Translations under genes and position numbers: made by a program
The notes under the pieces: generated by a model
What the model saw: only the letters and a program-made list of their open reading frames with translations
Told to the model about the DNA's origin: nothing
The model's database searches: none
In this document: positions 7,633-14,103 of the stretch, in pieces
How positions within the stretch are numbered: position 1 is the first letter of the stretch
Layout of the letters: each line of letters begins with the position of its first letter
NCBI GenBank assembly: GCA_002730675.1
Contig: PCAV01000049.1
Location: forward strand, 4,703-18,805
From: Rhodospirillaceae bacterium
Lineage (GTDB): Bacteria > Pseudomonadota > Alphaproteobacteria > Thalassobaculales > Thalassobaculaceae
Direction of reading: 5' to 3'
Length of the DNA stretch: 14,103 nt

Positions 7633-7719
7633 CACACACGAGTGTGCGCGGCCTTTAATTGAAAGAGATGCGCTCCGGTGCCGTTACGGCGGCAAGGCTC
7701 GTGGCGGACTAACCGGAGA
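7633..7719 (+). promoter_or_regulatory. Structured rpsB mRNA leader that can sequester the ribosome binding site
   Basis: The 198-base gap before rpsB holds inverted repeats that would fold in the transcript. CTCCGGT (7673-7679) pairs perfectly with ACCGGAG (7712-7718), covering most of the ribosome binding site GGAGA (7715-7719) that lies 6 bases before the ATG at 7726. Inside it GCCG (7680-7683) pairs with CGGC (7687-7690) around TTA. Upstream, CACAC (7633-7637) pairs with GTGTG (7642-7646) around ACGA. E. coli rpsB is controlled by S2 binding to its leader; similar feedback here is inference. Confidence 0.5.
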
Positions 7720-7725
7720 AAGATA

Positions 7726-8826
7726 ATGAGCTCTACTAGCTTTACTATGCGTCAACTCCTGGAAGCAGGTGTGCACTTTGGGCATCATACTCGGAGATGG
7801 AACCCAAAGATGAAGGATTACATTTTTGGTGTAAGGAATAATACTCACATACTAGATCTTAGGCAGTCGGTACCCCTGCTTCACAGAGCTTTAGAAGCGA
7901 TAAGGGAAGTAACAGCTTCAGGAGGGAGAGTCCTCCTTGTTGGAACAAAGCGCCAAGCGGCTGAAAAAATCGCTGATACAGCTCAGAAAACGGGCCAATA
8001 TTTTGTTAACCATCGTTGGCTTGGAGGAATGCTAACGAATTGGAAAACAATATCGATCTCTATCAAGAGATTGAAAGACCTTGACGAGCGTTTGGCAAGT
8101 GAAACTCAAGGCCTAACCAAAAAAGAGTTACTTAATCTCACGCGGGAGAGAGATAAGCTGGAAAGAGCACTCGGGGGCATTAGGGAGATGGGAGGCCTTC
8201 CTGATATTCTATTCATTATCGATACAAATAAAGAGCAACTGGCAATTCAAGAGGCGAACAAGCTTGGCATCCCAATCGTTGCTATACTCGATAGTAATTC
8301 GGACCCAGAAGGCGTGCAATTTCCAGTTCCCGGAAATGACGATGCAATGAGGGCTATTTCTTTATATTGTGACTTGGTCGGAAACGCTGTGCTTACTGGG
8401 CTCGAGGCTGAAATGGTTGCCTCAGGGGCAGATATTGGAGAAGCAGAAGTCGCTCCTGTTGAACCGGGCATCGAGGAGATAGCTGAAACTGTTGGTGATG
8501 AAAACGGGGAAGAAGAAGCTAAACTATCTCAAGATAGCGAAGTGAATGCTTCGGAGAATCCGAAGGAGGCAAGTTCCCCAGAGGTAGTCGCTTCGGAAAA
8601 CGATGCTAAGGAACATGATGAGCAAAGCGCAACCCAAGCCCCAATAGCTAGTGATGAAGTATCTCAAGAGGCGGCCGATGATACAAAAGTTACGACTGAC
8701 GGTGAAACGCTTGAGCAGGTGAGGGTAGAAGAGAAGAAGCCAGCCAAAAAAACAGCAAAAAAAGCAGCATCAACTGCTAAAAAAACTACACCAAAGAAGA
8801 AAACTGCTAAAGACAAAGAAAAGTAA
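7726..8826 (+). CDS. rpsB: 30S ribosomal protein S2 with long charged C-terminal extension
   Basis: This is small-subunit ribosomal protein S2. The globular part (about 1-230) is classical: [22 protein letters not shown] at 8-29, GTKRQA at 73-78, [11 protein letters not shown] at 96-106, [13 protein letters not shown] at 158-170 and [10 protein letters not shown] at 202-211. At 366 residues it is over 100 longer than a typical S2 of about 240-255. The extra tail (about 231-366) is low in hydrophobics: first Glu/Asp-rich to about residue 336, then basic, with 14 lysines in the last 30 residues and histone-like AKK repeats. I chose ATG 7726 because GGAGA (7715-7719) is 6 bases upstream and homology begins there; an in-frame GTG at 7678 lies inside the leader hairpin and would add 16 unrelated residues. 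It is followed by tsf after 80 bases, the usual pairing. Confidence 0.97.
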   Translation: MSSTSFTMRQLLEAGVHFGHHTRRWNPKMKDYIFGVRNNTHILDLRQSVPLLHRALEAIREVTASGGRVLLVGTKRQAAEKIADTAQKTGQYFVNHRWLGGMLTNWKTISISIKRLKDLDERLASETQGLTKKELLNLTRERDKLERALGGIREMGGLPDILFIIDTNKEQLAIQEANKLGIPIVAILDSNSDPEGVQFPVPGNDDAMRAISLYCDLVGNAVLTGLEAEMVASGADIGEAEVAPVEPGIEEIAETVGDENGEEEAKLSQDSEVNASENPKEASSPEVVASENDAKEHDEQSATQAPIASDEVSQEAADDTKVTTDGETLEQVRVEEKKPAKKTAKKAASTAKKTTPKKKTAKDKEK

Positions 8827-8906
8827 ACTAGTTACTGCATAGTTCTCTAGCTTTCTTATGGTTTAGACGCATTAAATTATGTTCTTTTATGTTTATGAGG
8901 TGACTT

Positions 8907-9830
8907 ATGACTAATGTTTCCGCTCAGATGGTGAAGGCTCTGAGAGAGAAAACCGGGGCCGGGATGATGGACTGTAAAACGGCGCTTGGTGAGACTAACG
9001 GTAATATAGAAGAAGCTGTAGACTGGCTTAGGAAAAAAGGATTATCTGCTGCAGCTAAGAAAGCAGATAGAGTTGCCGCTGAGGGATTAGTTGCATTCGC
9101 TGTTAAAGAAGGGGCAGGTGCGTTAATAGAAGTTAACGCTGAAACTGACTTTGTTTCTCGCAATGAGGTTTTTCAAGACTTTGCTTCTACCCTAGCCAGC
9201 CTAGTTCTAGAGCATGGCGATGATATCGACGCTCTGAAAAACATCGCCTATCCGGGTACAGAAAGAAATGTAGAAGAGCAACTAACCCATAACATAGCCA
9301 CGATCGGGGAAAACATGGCTATTAGAAGAGCCGTAAAAGTGGATGGTGCAGATTTAGTGGTTCCTTATATGCATAATTCCATAGCTGGCAGTTTAGGGAA
9401 AATAGGCGTGCTAATCTCTTTAAAATCGGAATCTCCGGTTAATGAATTAGAAATGCTCGGTAAACAACTTGCTATGCATGTTGCTGCTACTGCTCCGCAG
9501 GCACTCAGTGTTGCAGAACTAGATCCAATGTTAGTTGAGAGGGAAAAGAAGGTGTTAACCGAACAGGCAAACGCGTCTGGCCGGCCCGAGGAAATAATTG
9601 GAAAGATGGTGGACGGAAGACTGAAAAAGTTTTACCAGGAAGTCGTGTTGCTTGAGCAGACCTTTGTAATAGATAATGAGACAAAGATATCAGCTGTCAT
9701 AGAAAAAAGGGCAAAGGAATTGGGAAAGCCAGTTGAACTGATAGGTTTTCATAGACTATCATTGGGCGAAGGGATTGAGAAGAATGAGGCAGACTTCGCG
9801 TCAGAAGTAGCAGCGACACTCAGTAGTTAG
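8907..9830 (+). CDS. tsf: Translation elongation factor Ts
   Basis: EF-Ts exchanges GDP for GTP on EF-Tu in the cytoplasm. The 307-residue length fits the alphaproteobacterial form. The N-terminal UBA-like domain is at about 1-50 (MVKALREKTGAGMMDCKTAL, then IEEAVDWLRKKGL). The TDF motif that touches the EF-Tu nucleotide site is at 80-82 in NAETDFVSRN. The rest is the two-part dimerisation core with AATAPQALSV in the middle. The ATG is preceded by a strong site GAGGTGA (8897-8903). It follows rpsB by 80 bases, a gap that shows neither an obvious terminator nor a convincing promoter, and precedes pyrH by 51 bases. Confidence 0.98.
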   Translation: MTNVSAQMVKALREKTGAGMMDCKTALGETNGNIEEAVDWLRKKGLSAAAKKADRVAAEGLVAFAVKEGAGALIEVNAETDFVSRNEVFQDFASTLASLVLEHGDDIDALKNIAYPGTERNVEEQLTHNIATIGENMAIRRAVKVDGADLVVPYMHNSIAGSLGKIGVLISLKSESPVNELEMLGKQLAMHVAATAPQALSVAELDPMLVEREKKVLTEQANASGRPEEIIGKMVDGRLKKFYQEVVLLEQTFVIDNETKISAVIEKRAKELGKPVELIGFHRLSLGEGIEKNEADFASEVAATLSS

Positions 9831-9881
9831 ACAATAGCCGTGGTTTTCGTTTTGTCGTAATAAATTGAGAGTGGAAATGCG

Positions 9882-10610
9882 ATGGAAAACAAGCCTGATA
9901 GCACTCTTCAATACAACAGGATACTCCTGAAAATATCCGGTGAGTCACTTATGGGAGAAATGCAATTTGGCCTTGACCCTGCGATGGTCAATAGGGTGGC
10001 GAGCGAAATATCCACAATTGTTGACTATGGTGTTGAAGTCTGTGTTGTAATAGGTGGTGGGAATATTTTCCGAGGGGTTTCTGGAGCGGCTAACGGTATG
10101 GAGCGGGCCACTGCAGATTATATGGGAATGCTAGCAACAGTTATGAACGCTCTAGCTATGCAGAGTTCCCTTGAGCAGAACGGTCTCCAAAGTCGTGTTC
10201 AGTCAGCTCTACCAATATCTGCAGTTTGCGAGCCATATATTAGACGTCGTGCTGTTCGTCACATGGAAAAGAAACGTATTGTCATTTTTGCAGCGGGTAC
10301 TGGTAATCCATTTTTTACTACTGACACAGCGGCGGCTCTTCGAGCAACTGAAATGGGATGTGATGCAATACTAAAGGCAACAAAGGTTGATGGTGTTTAT
10401 GACGCAGACCCAGACAAAAACAAAGACGCAAAACGCTATGATGCGCTCTCTTATCTGGAAGTTCTGTCACGCGACCTTAAGGTAATGGATGCTCCCGCAA
10501 TATCCTTGGCGAAAGAAAACAGTATCCCAATTTTAGTTTTTTCTATACAAAAACCAGGAACCCTTGCAGAGGTTGTCAGAGGCGTTGGGTTACATACTTT
10601 AATTTCTTGA
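9882..10610 (+). CDS. pyrH: Uridylate kinase (UMP kinase)
   Basis: PyrH phosphorylates UMP to UDP with ATP in pyrimidine nucleotide synthesis; the bacterial enzyme is a hexamer of the amino-acid-kinase fold, usually activated by GTP and inhibited by UTP. At 242 residues it has normal length. Motifs are [11 protein letters not shown] at 15-25 (phosphate binding), [11 protein letters not shown] at 55-65, [18 protein letters not shown] at 75-92, the UMP-binding [19 protein letters not shown] at 137-155 and [11 protein letters not shown] at 167-177. The ATG at 9882 is preceded by GAGAGTGG about 10 bases upstream. The stop overlaps the ribosome binding site of frr, nine bases ahead of the frr start, so the two are very likely co-transcribed. 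Confidence 0.98.
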   Translation: MENKPDSTLQYNRILLKISGESLMGEMQFGLDPAMVNRVASEISTIVDYGVEVCVVIGGGNIFRGVSGAANGMERATADYMGMLATVMNALAMQSSLEQNGLQSRVQSALPISAVCEPYIRRRAVRHMEKKRIVIFAAGTGNPFFTTDTAAALRATEMGCDAILKATKVDGVYDADPDKNKDAKRYDALSYLEVLSRDLKVMDAPAISLAKENSIPILVFSIQKPGTLAEVVRGVGLHTLIS

Positions 10611-10619
10611 GAGTTTTAG

Positions 10620-11177
10620 ATGGAAGAAATAGATATCGATGATTTACAGAGGCGCATGGAGGGGGCAACTGCTTCTTTAACAAAAGATTTTCAAGGTCTC
10701 AGAACGGGAAGAGCTAATTCGCAACTCTTGAATGGAGTAATGGTAGACGTCTACGGGGCCACAATGCCTATCAATCAGGTTGCTACAGTAAGCGTACCCG
10801 AGCCCAGAATGTTATCTGTACAGGTTTGGGACAAAGATAATGTTAAACTTGTTGAAAAATCAGTAAGAGAGTCGGATCTGGGACTTAATCCTCAATTAGA
10901 TGGACAATTACTAAGAATTCCGTTGCCCGACCTGAGTGAAGATCGCCGAATCGAACTATCCAAAATTGCAGCCAAGTATGCGGAAAACGCCAAGATTGCT
11001 GTCAGGAATGTTCGAAGAGATGGAATGGATAAATTGAAAAAGATGGAAAAGGATAGTCATTTAAGCCAGGACGATAAACGCATTTATGATGAAGAAATTC
11101 AATCGTTAACGGACCGAACCATTATTCAAATTGACGAAATGTTGTCAAAAAAAGAAGAGGAAATCATGCAGGTTTGA
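10620..11177 (+). CDS. frr: Ribosome recycling factor
   Basis: RRF, together with EF-G, splits the ribosome after termination so that it can be reused. The length of 185 residues is exactly normal. Conserved landmarks are [14 protein letters not shown] at 20-33, [13 protein letters not shown] at 59-71, [19 protein letters not shown] at 87-105 (the hinge and domain II region), ERR-like DRRIELSK at 108-115 and [15 protein letters not shown] at 127-141. The start has GAGAG at 10609-10613 with a 6-base gap, overlapping the end of pyrH. uppS begins three bases after its stop. Confidence 0.98.
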   Translation: MEEIDIDDLQRRMEGATASLTKDFQGLRTGRANSQLLNGVMVDVYGATMPINQVATVSVPEPRMLSVQVWDKDNVKLVEKSVRESDLGLNPQLDGQLLRIPLPDLSEDRRIELSKIAAKYAENAKIAVRNVRRDGMDKLKKMEKDSHLSQDDKRIYDEEIQSLTDRTIIQIDEMLSKKEEEIMQV

Positions 11178-11180
11178 TAG

Positions 11181-11906
11181 ATGGGAGCACAAACCGTAAA
11201 AGATAGCCAAATTGCACCGAAGCATGTGGCTATCATCATGGATGGTAACGGCCGATGGGCAAAAGCGAGAGGGCTGCCACGGGCTATGGGACACAAACAT
11301 GGTGTTGAAAATGTTAGAGCCGTAGTAGAAGGTTCGTTGAGCTTGGGAATAAAATATCTAACGCTATTTGGTTTTTCTTCAGAAAATTGGAAGCGGACGC
11401 CCACCGAAATTTTCGATTTAATGTCCTTGCTTCGAAATTACCTTGATAATGAAATTTGTGAGCTGCACAAGAAAAATATTCGATTTAAAGTAATCGGCGA
11501 TAGAGAAAAGCTCGATGCAGATATCGTCGAATTGATAGAAGCTGCCGAGGAGCTTACAAAGACAAATCAAGATTTGATATTGACAGTTGCGCTTAGCTAC
11601 GGTGGACGTCGTGCGATAGCCTTAGCTGCAAAGGAATTGGCATATAGAGCATGCAAAGGTACGATAAAGTTAGATGAAATTTCAGAAGAATCATTTGAGT
11701 TGGTTTTGGAGACGCAGGGTGTACCCAATCCGGATTTAGTTATAAGAACTTCCGGTGAGAAAAGAATTTCCAACTTTTTATTGTGGGAATGCGCATATTC
11801 AGAATTTGTCTTTTTTGATACCTTATGGCCCGACTTTTCGGGCGAACATTTGACGAAAGCAGTCCAAGAATATTGTAGTCGGGAACGGCGTTTTGGAGCG
11901 GCCTGA
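11181..11906 (+). CDS. uppS: Isoprenyl transferase (undecaprenyl diphosphate synthase)
   Basis: UppS adds isopentenyl units in cis to farnesyl diphosphate, giving the C55 carrier lipid for peptidoglycan and other envelope polymers. The protein has 241 residues, normal length. HVAIIMDGNGRWAKARG at 15-31 contains the catalytic/Mg-binding Asp21. GHKHGVENVR lies at 37-46, TLFGFSSENWKR at 61-72 and the product/IPP-binding block IRTSGEKRISNFLLWECAYSE at 188-208; WPDF at 216-219 is also conserved. RTSGE replaces the more usual RTGGE, a mild variation. The start is three bases after the frr stop, with AGG at 11170-11172 as a modest ribosome binding site, so translational coupling is likely. The end overlaps the presumed cdsA start by 14 bases. 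Confidence 0.97.
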   Translation: MGAQTVKDSQIAPKHVAIIMDGNGRWAKARGLPRAMGHKHGVENVRAVVEGSLSLGIKYLTLFGFSSENWKRTPTEIFDLMSLLRNYLDNEICELHKKNIRFKVIGDREKLDADIVELIEAAEELTKTNQDLILTVALSYGGRRAIALAAKELAYRACKGTIKLDEISEESFELVLETQGVPNPDLVIRTSGEKRISNFLLWECAYSEFVFFDTLWPDFSGEHLTKAVQEYCSRERRFGAA

Positions 11907-12762
11907 TGCCTTAAGAGAAAAGTCAATAACTTTGGAAAATATCAAGTTGAATTTTGGACCTTTATTTACAAGACAAACGTTAGTCCGCTTAACTTCATCT
12001 CTTGTTATGGCTGTCCCTGTAATAGTTTCAATAATTTTCGGCGGAGCGTATTTCACGGTCTTTGTTGCTTTTTTGGCTGCAACAATGTCATGGGAGGTCA
12101 CCAGTACTGTTGGTAAGCCAAGAAAATACTTTATCGAAATTGGTATCGGTTTTTTTGTAGCTCTTCTCGTTATAATTTTTGGACTTTTTTTTGCAACGTC
12201 CTTTTCTGAAAAGGGTCTTCCGTTGTTTTTGAGCTTGCTAATAACTGTTGCTTTTATTTTTAGAAAAGTACATTCAGTCGTCAGCGTTGTCCTTGGAAAT
12301 ATAATTATTGTTTTTTCTTGTTTTTGCATGATCTGGTTGCGCGTCAATTTTGAAACCGATTTTTTCTCATGGATTTTATTATCGGTAGTTGCCACCGATA
12401 CGGGTGCATTTATAGTTGGATCTACTATAGGTGGGATAAAATTAGCACCAAATATAAGTCCAAATAAAACATGGGCGGGTTTGTTAGGTGGAATATTTAG
12501 TAGCCTAATGGTGGCTTGGTTTTTTTATTTGTTTTGGTTGGAAGTTGACATCCTCAATATTTCTTTAATGGCAGTTATTCTTGCAATAATATCTCAGGTG
12601 GGAGACCTTGTTGAGTCAGCGTATAAGCGAAGTTATAAAATTAAAGATTCGAGCCGATTAATACCGGGCCATGGTGGTGTATTGGATAGGCTCGATGGGC
12701 ATATGGCGGCTGGAATATTTATGAGTTTTATTTTGTTATATTACGATAGGGCGCTCATGTGA
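11893..12762 (+). CDS. cdsA: Phosphatidate cytidylyltransferase (CDP-diacylglycerol synthase)
   Basis: CdsA makes CDP-diacylglycerol from CTP and phosphatidic acid in the inner membrane, the branch point of phospholipid synthesis. It is polytopic, with hydrophobic stretches at about 35-50, 53-67, 82-102, 109-124, 131-149, 160-180, 197-215 and 222-236. The family signature is fully present at 242-268: S-A-Y-K-R, K251-D252, PGHGG at 258-262 and D265-R-L-D268. ATDTGAFI (167-174) and SPNKTWAG (189-196) are the other conserved catalytic regions. The start is unclear: there is no upstream in-frame ATG, and the first internal ATG (12007) falls inside the first membrane helix. TTG 11893, overlapping uppS, gives the longest form. 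TTG 11932, with AAGAGAAAAG (11913-11922) ahead of it, is a good alternative that loses 13 non-conserved residues. Confidence 0.93.
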   Translation: MERPDALREKSITLENIKLNFGPLFTRQTLVRLTSSLVMAVPVIVSIIFGGAYFTVFVAFLAATMSWEVTSTVGKPRKYFIEIGIGFFVALLVIIFGLFFATSFSEKGLPLFLSLLITVAFIFRKVHSVVSVVLGNIIIVFSCFCMIWLRVNFETDFFSWILLSVVATDTGAFIVGSTIGGIKLAPNISPNKTWAGLLGGIFSSLMVAWFFYLFWLEVDILNISLMAVILAIISQVGDLVESAYKRSYKIKDSSRLIPGHGGVLDRLDGHMAAGIFMSFILLYYDRALM

Positions 12763-12773
12763 TAGGAAACAGT

Positions 12774-12800
12774 ATGGTATTTTGTGGCGCTGGTAACTGA
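12774..12800 (+). other. Possible 8-codon leader ORF before dxr
   Basis: ATG 12774 opens a reading frame of eight codons (MVFCGAGN) that ends in TGA at 12798-12800, three bases before the dxr start and in the same frame. It has a plausible ribosome binding site, AGGAA at 12764-12768, while dxr itself has no clear site. A role in translational coupling is possible but unproven; chance is also possible at this length. Confidence 0.25.
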
Positions 12801-12803
12801 ATA

Positions 12804-13952
12804 ATGAAAACTATTTCTATTCTAGGTTCTACGGGCTCCGTTGGTTGTGCAACGGTTGATTTGATAAAAGAGATGCCGGATGAGTATGTTGTGGAATCGT
12901 TAACCGCACATCAAAATTGGCAATTGTTAGCTCAGCAGGCAAAAATATTGAAGGCACGTTATGTGGCGGTGTCCAAGCATAAATATTATCAACCCCTAAA
13001 GAGCGCACTTGTAGGACAAAATATTGAAGTGGCTTCGGGAGAAAAAGCAATAATAGAGGCAGGGGAACGAGAGGTAGATTTGCTAATGGCAGCCATCGTT
13101 GGTACGGCTGGCTTACTTCCTACAGTGGCTGCTATAAGAAAGGGTACGACGGTGGCATTAGCCAATAAGGAATGTTTAGTTTCTTCAGGTGAACTATTAA
13201 TCAAAGAACTTGAGAAGTCGAAAGCCAAATTGTTGCCAGTCGATTCCGAGCACAACGCCATATTTCAGGTCTTTGAAACTCATAACAAGCGCAATTTAGA
13301 TCGTCTTATACTTACTGCGTCTGGCGGACCTTTTCGTGATTGTAGTCTAGAAGAGATGAAAGAGAAGAGCCCAAGAGAAGCCCTTGCGCACCCGAACTGG
13401 AATATGGGGAACAAAATTTCAATAGATTCAGCGACTATGATGAATAAAGGCCTCGAAATCATTGAAGCTCATCATCTTTTTGGCGTAAAAGAGTCAGTAA
13501 TTGATGTGGTAATTCACCCTCAATCGATAGTTCACAGTTTGGTGTCCTATTTAGATGGATCCGTTTTAGCTCAGCTAGCTAACCCGGATATGAAAATACC
13601 TATAGCCTATACGCTATCGTGGCCAAAAAGAATGAATATAGATATGCCACGGTTAGACTTATCGAAAGTTGGCTTGCTAGAGTTTTATGAGCCGGATATA
13701 AGCAAATTCCCAGCCTTAAGATTGGCTAGAGAAAGCATTAATTTTGGGGGTAGTGCATGCCTTGTTTTCAATGCTGCGAATGAAATAGCAGTTGCTGGAT
13801 TTTTAGCTGGAAAAATTCGTTTTACAGATATTGTGTCTTTAGTGGAAAAGGTTCTAGAAAAAAATATAGAACAAGCACCCAAATCTATGGAAGAGGTTAT
13901 TCTTATGGATAACGAAGTTCGTAAATACACTGAATCTATTGTTGGGGCATAG
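12804..13952 (+). CDS. dxr: 1-deoxy-D-xylulose 5-phosphate reductoisomerase
   Basis: Dxr converts DXP to 2-C-methyl-erythritol 4-phosphate with NADPH, the committed step of the MEP isoprenoid pathway and the target of fosmidomycin. At 382 residues it is slightly shorter than average but complete. The NADPH-binding loop GSTGSVG is at 8-14. VALANKECLVSSGE lies at 117-130. The metal-binding residues are Asp147 and Glu149 in LPVDSEHNAIFQ, and Glu218 in MNKGLEIIEA, matching E. coli Asp150, Glu152 and Glu231. TASGGPFRD at 171-179, HPNWNMGNKISIDSATMMNKG at 196-216 and HPQSIVHSLV at 238-247 are also conserved. The ATG gives the canonical N-terminus, but the upstream ribosome binding site is weak. It would supply isoprenoid precursors used by UppS two genes upstream. 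Confidence 0.97.
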   Translation: MKTISILGSTGSVGCATVDLIKEMPDEYVVESLTAHQNWQLLAQQAKILKARYVAVSKHKYYQPLKSALVGQNIEVASGEKAIIEAGEREVDLLMAAIVGTAGLLPTVAAIRKGTTVALANKECLVSSGELLIKELEKSKAKLLPVDSEHNAIFQVFETHNKRNLDRLILTASGGPFRDCSLEEMKEKSPREALAHPNWNMGNKISIDSATMMNKGLEIIEAHHLFGVKESVIDVVIHPQSIVHSLVSYLDGSVLAQLANPDMKIPIAYTLSWPKRMNIDMPRLDLSKVGLLEFYEPDISKFPALRLARESINFGGSACLVFNAANEIAVAGFLAGKIRFTDIVSLVEKVLEKNIEQAPKSMEEVILMDNEVRKYTESIVGA

Positions 13953-13959
13953 ACCTTTT

Positions 13960-13985
13960 GGTACTCAATCTGTTAAATGAGTATC
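13960..13985 (+). other. Inverted repeat between dxr and rseP
   Basis: GGTACTCA (13960-13967) can pair with TGAGTATC (13978-13985) in RNA, eight pairs including one G-U, around a 10-base loop. No T-run follows, so it is not an intrinsic terminator. It lies between the dxr stop and the rseP ribosome binding site and could affect mRNA processing or translation, or be chance. Confidence 0.35.
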
Positions 13986-14008
13986 TCTCAATAAGGAAGT
14001 AAAATCTA

Positions 14009-14103
14009 ATGACCATTACTGCGATAGTAAGCTTTTTAGTTGTTCTCACAGTCTTAGTATTCGTTCATGAAATGGGACACTATCTGATAGCAAGAAAAAA
14101 CGG
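14009..14103 (+). CDS. rseP: Site-2 protease RseP (RIP zinc metalloprotease), 3' end outside the window
   Basis: Only the first 31 codons are visible. The protein begins MTITAIVSFLVVLTVLVFVHEMGHYLIARKN, so the first transmembrane helix runs into the zinc motif HEMGH (residues 20-24, HExxH), immediately followed by the YLIAR sequence typical of the RseP/S2P family. RseP cleaves membrane proteins such as anti-sigma factors within the bilayer. The ATG is preceded by AAGGAAG (13993-13999) with a 9-base gap. The position after dxr is the normal proteobacterial order, in which outer-membrane assembly genes usually follow. Confidence 0.93.
   Translation, partial: MTITAIVSFLVVLTVLVFVHEMGHYLIARKN

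Noticed and set aside
7678..7725. Upstream GTG as the rpsB start
   Set aside because: It would add 16 residues with no resemblance to S2, it lies inside the leader hairpin, and ATG 7726 has a well-placed ribosome binding site.
11823..12395. Long minus-strand open frame (190 codons) opposite uppS and cdsA
   Set aside because: It lies wholly antisense to two clear genes, has no recognisable protein features and no promoter, and is explained by the base composition of cdsA codons read in reverse.

Overview
The window looks like a piece of an AT-rich alphaproteobacterial chromosome. The reasons are the housekeeping gene order (lolCE-type permease, lolD, dnaE, then rpsB-tsf-pyrH-frr-uppS-cdsA-dxr-rseP), the style of the individual proteins, and frequent A/T at third codon positions. 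All real genes are on the + strand. The genus cannot be named from the sequence; an AT-rich, possibly marine lineage is only a guess.

Left part (1-5237): the 3' end of a lipoprotein-releasing permease gene overlaps lolD by 8 bases; together they encode the inner-membrane ABC complex that detaches lipoproteins for transport to the outer membrane. After an 85-base gap comes a full-length dnaE, the replicative DNA polymerase III alpha subunit.

Middle part (5238-7725): this accessory islet separates two conserved housekeeping blocks. First comes a decayed M81/MlrC-type gene: only the C-terminal domain is well preserved, most of the N-terminal metallopeptidase domain is missing, and there is an in-frame amber codon. 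Next is a compact three-gene operon of the nitrile hydratase / thiocyanate hydrolase superfamily. Its beta subunit is encoded as two separate half-size proteins, and its alpha-type subunit carries the Cys-Thr-Leu-Cys-Ser-Cys metal site. A good sigma70-like promoter with an 18-base palindrome over its -10 element and predicted start point precedes the operon, suggesting repressor control. No activator or metallochaperone gene lies next to it. The substrate (nitrile, thiocyanate or another small C-N compound) cannot be decided from the sequence.

Right part (7726-14103): rpsB (ribosomal protein S2 with a very long acidic-then-lysine-rich tail, behind a leader that can hide its ribosome binding site), tsf, pyrH and frr form the translation/nucleotide block. 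uppS, cdsA, dxr and the first 31 codons of rseP form the envelope/isoprenoid block. dxr feeds the isoprenoid pathway that ends in undecaprenyl diphosphate (uppS), cdsA makes CDP-diacylglycerol for phospholipids, and rseP is a site-2 protease. Spacings are short or overlapping through most of this block. I see no tRNA, rRNA, CRISPR array, insertion sequence or convincing intrinsic terminator.
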